A DNA stretch of 5,426 bases from Spirochaetales bacterium (lineage in GTDB: Bacteria > Spirochaetota > Spirochaetia > SZUA-6 > DRHE01), in NCBI GenBank assembly GCA_011049745.1, contig DRHE01000282.1, positions 1 through 5,426 on the forward strand, written 5' to 3'. The position numbers and the translations under genes are program-made. Positions 5,252 to 5,426 of the stretch are shown here, one piece after another. Every line of letters starts with the position of its first letter. The first letter of the stretch is position 1. The notes beneath the pieces were generated by a model, which saw only the letters and a program-made list of their open reading frames with translations, ran no database searches and was not told the origin of the DNA.

Positions 5252-5426
5252 GCTTGTTCTTCTCCATGCTTTTTACTAAGGCCAGGCTTATAATACCAAT
5301 CACTGCCAGGAGTAGGGCGGCAATATTGGCTTTGGCAAAATCAAGGGATTCCATTTTACTGTAAATAAAAAGCGGCAGGGTCTGGGTGCTGCCGGGGATG
5401 TTTCCGGCTATCATCAGGGTTACTCC
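5235..5426 (-). CDS. modB: Molybdate ABC transporter permease ModB (C-terminal 63 residues only)
   Basis: Only the last 63 codons are inside the window; the 5' part is cut off by the right edge. The translation begins GVTLMIAGNIPGSTQTLPLFIY, which matches the highly characteristic MIAGNIPG.TQTLPLAIY segment near the ModB C-terminus. A final membrane helix follows (ANIAALLLAVIGIISLALV), then a charged tail KSMEKNKHERLA and a TGA stop at 5237-5235. ModB forms the molybdate channel in the inner membrane and couples to ModC. The reading frame runs 17 bases into modC, so the two are translationally coupled. modA would be expected further upstream, outside the window. Confidence 0.93.
   Translation of the reverse strand, partial: GVTLMIAGNIPGSTQTLPLFIYSKMESLDFAKANIAALLLAVIGIISLALVKSMEKNKHERLA

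Noticed and set aside
1..5426. Mobile elements, CRISPR arrays, tRNA or rRNA genes
   Set aside because: No transposase or integrase motifs, terminal inverted repeats, regularly spaced repeats, or tRNA/rRNA signatures were seen; apart from the 247-base leader the window is packed with coding sequence.

Overview
The window is a compact molybdate/tungstate transport and cofactor locus. Every gene I can support lies on the minus strand. The likely host is an anaerobic bacterium, because a dedicated tungstate transporter next to a molybdate transporter is typical of anaerobes that use W- or Mo-pterin enzymes. Base composition looks near 50% GC within genes and is more AT-rich in the single large intergenic gap. 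The substrate-binding protein has a plain signal peptide with no lipobox cysteine, which hints at a diderm (outer-membrane) cell. The sequence does not let me name the lineage.

In transcription order (right to left) there are two tightly packed gene groups. The first is the end of modB (5426-5235), modC (5251-4175) and a Fur-family regulator (4178-3735). Their reading frames overlap by 17 and 4 bases, so they are almost certainly one transcript. A 247-base gap follows (3734-3488). The second group is tupA (3487-2684), tupB (2666-1980), tupC (1990-986) and moeA (962 to the window edge, cut off). These are spaced 17, -11 and 23 bases apart.

The intergenic gap is the most interesting part. Read toward tupA it holds, in order: a short direct repeat, a TTGACA-type promoter candidate, a perfect 26-bp palindrome made of two copies of GTAATTAATTAC, and then an RNA leader that I recognise as a Moco-family (molybdenum/tungsten cofactor) riboswitch. 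The leader carries a GAAA tetraloop and an intact 11-nt tetraloop receptor (CCUAAG/UAUGG). Between this aptamer and tupA there is a set of mutually exclusive pairings that could hide or release the tupA Shine-Dalgarno sequence.

Taken together, ModBC (with ModA presumably just outside the window) imports molybdate and TupABC imports tungstate. MoeA inserts the metal into molybdopterin. The finished cofactor probably feeds back on tupABC-moeA through the riboswitch. The Fur-like protein is the obvious candidate to bind the palindrome, which would give the tup operon both DNA-level and RNA-level control. That regulator-operator link is inferred from position and from similarity to Fur/Zur-type TAAT/ATTA operators; the sequence does not demonstrate it.
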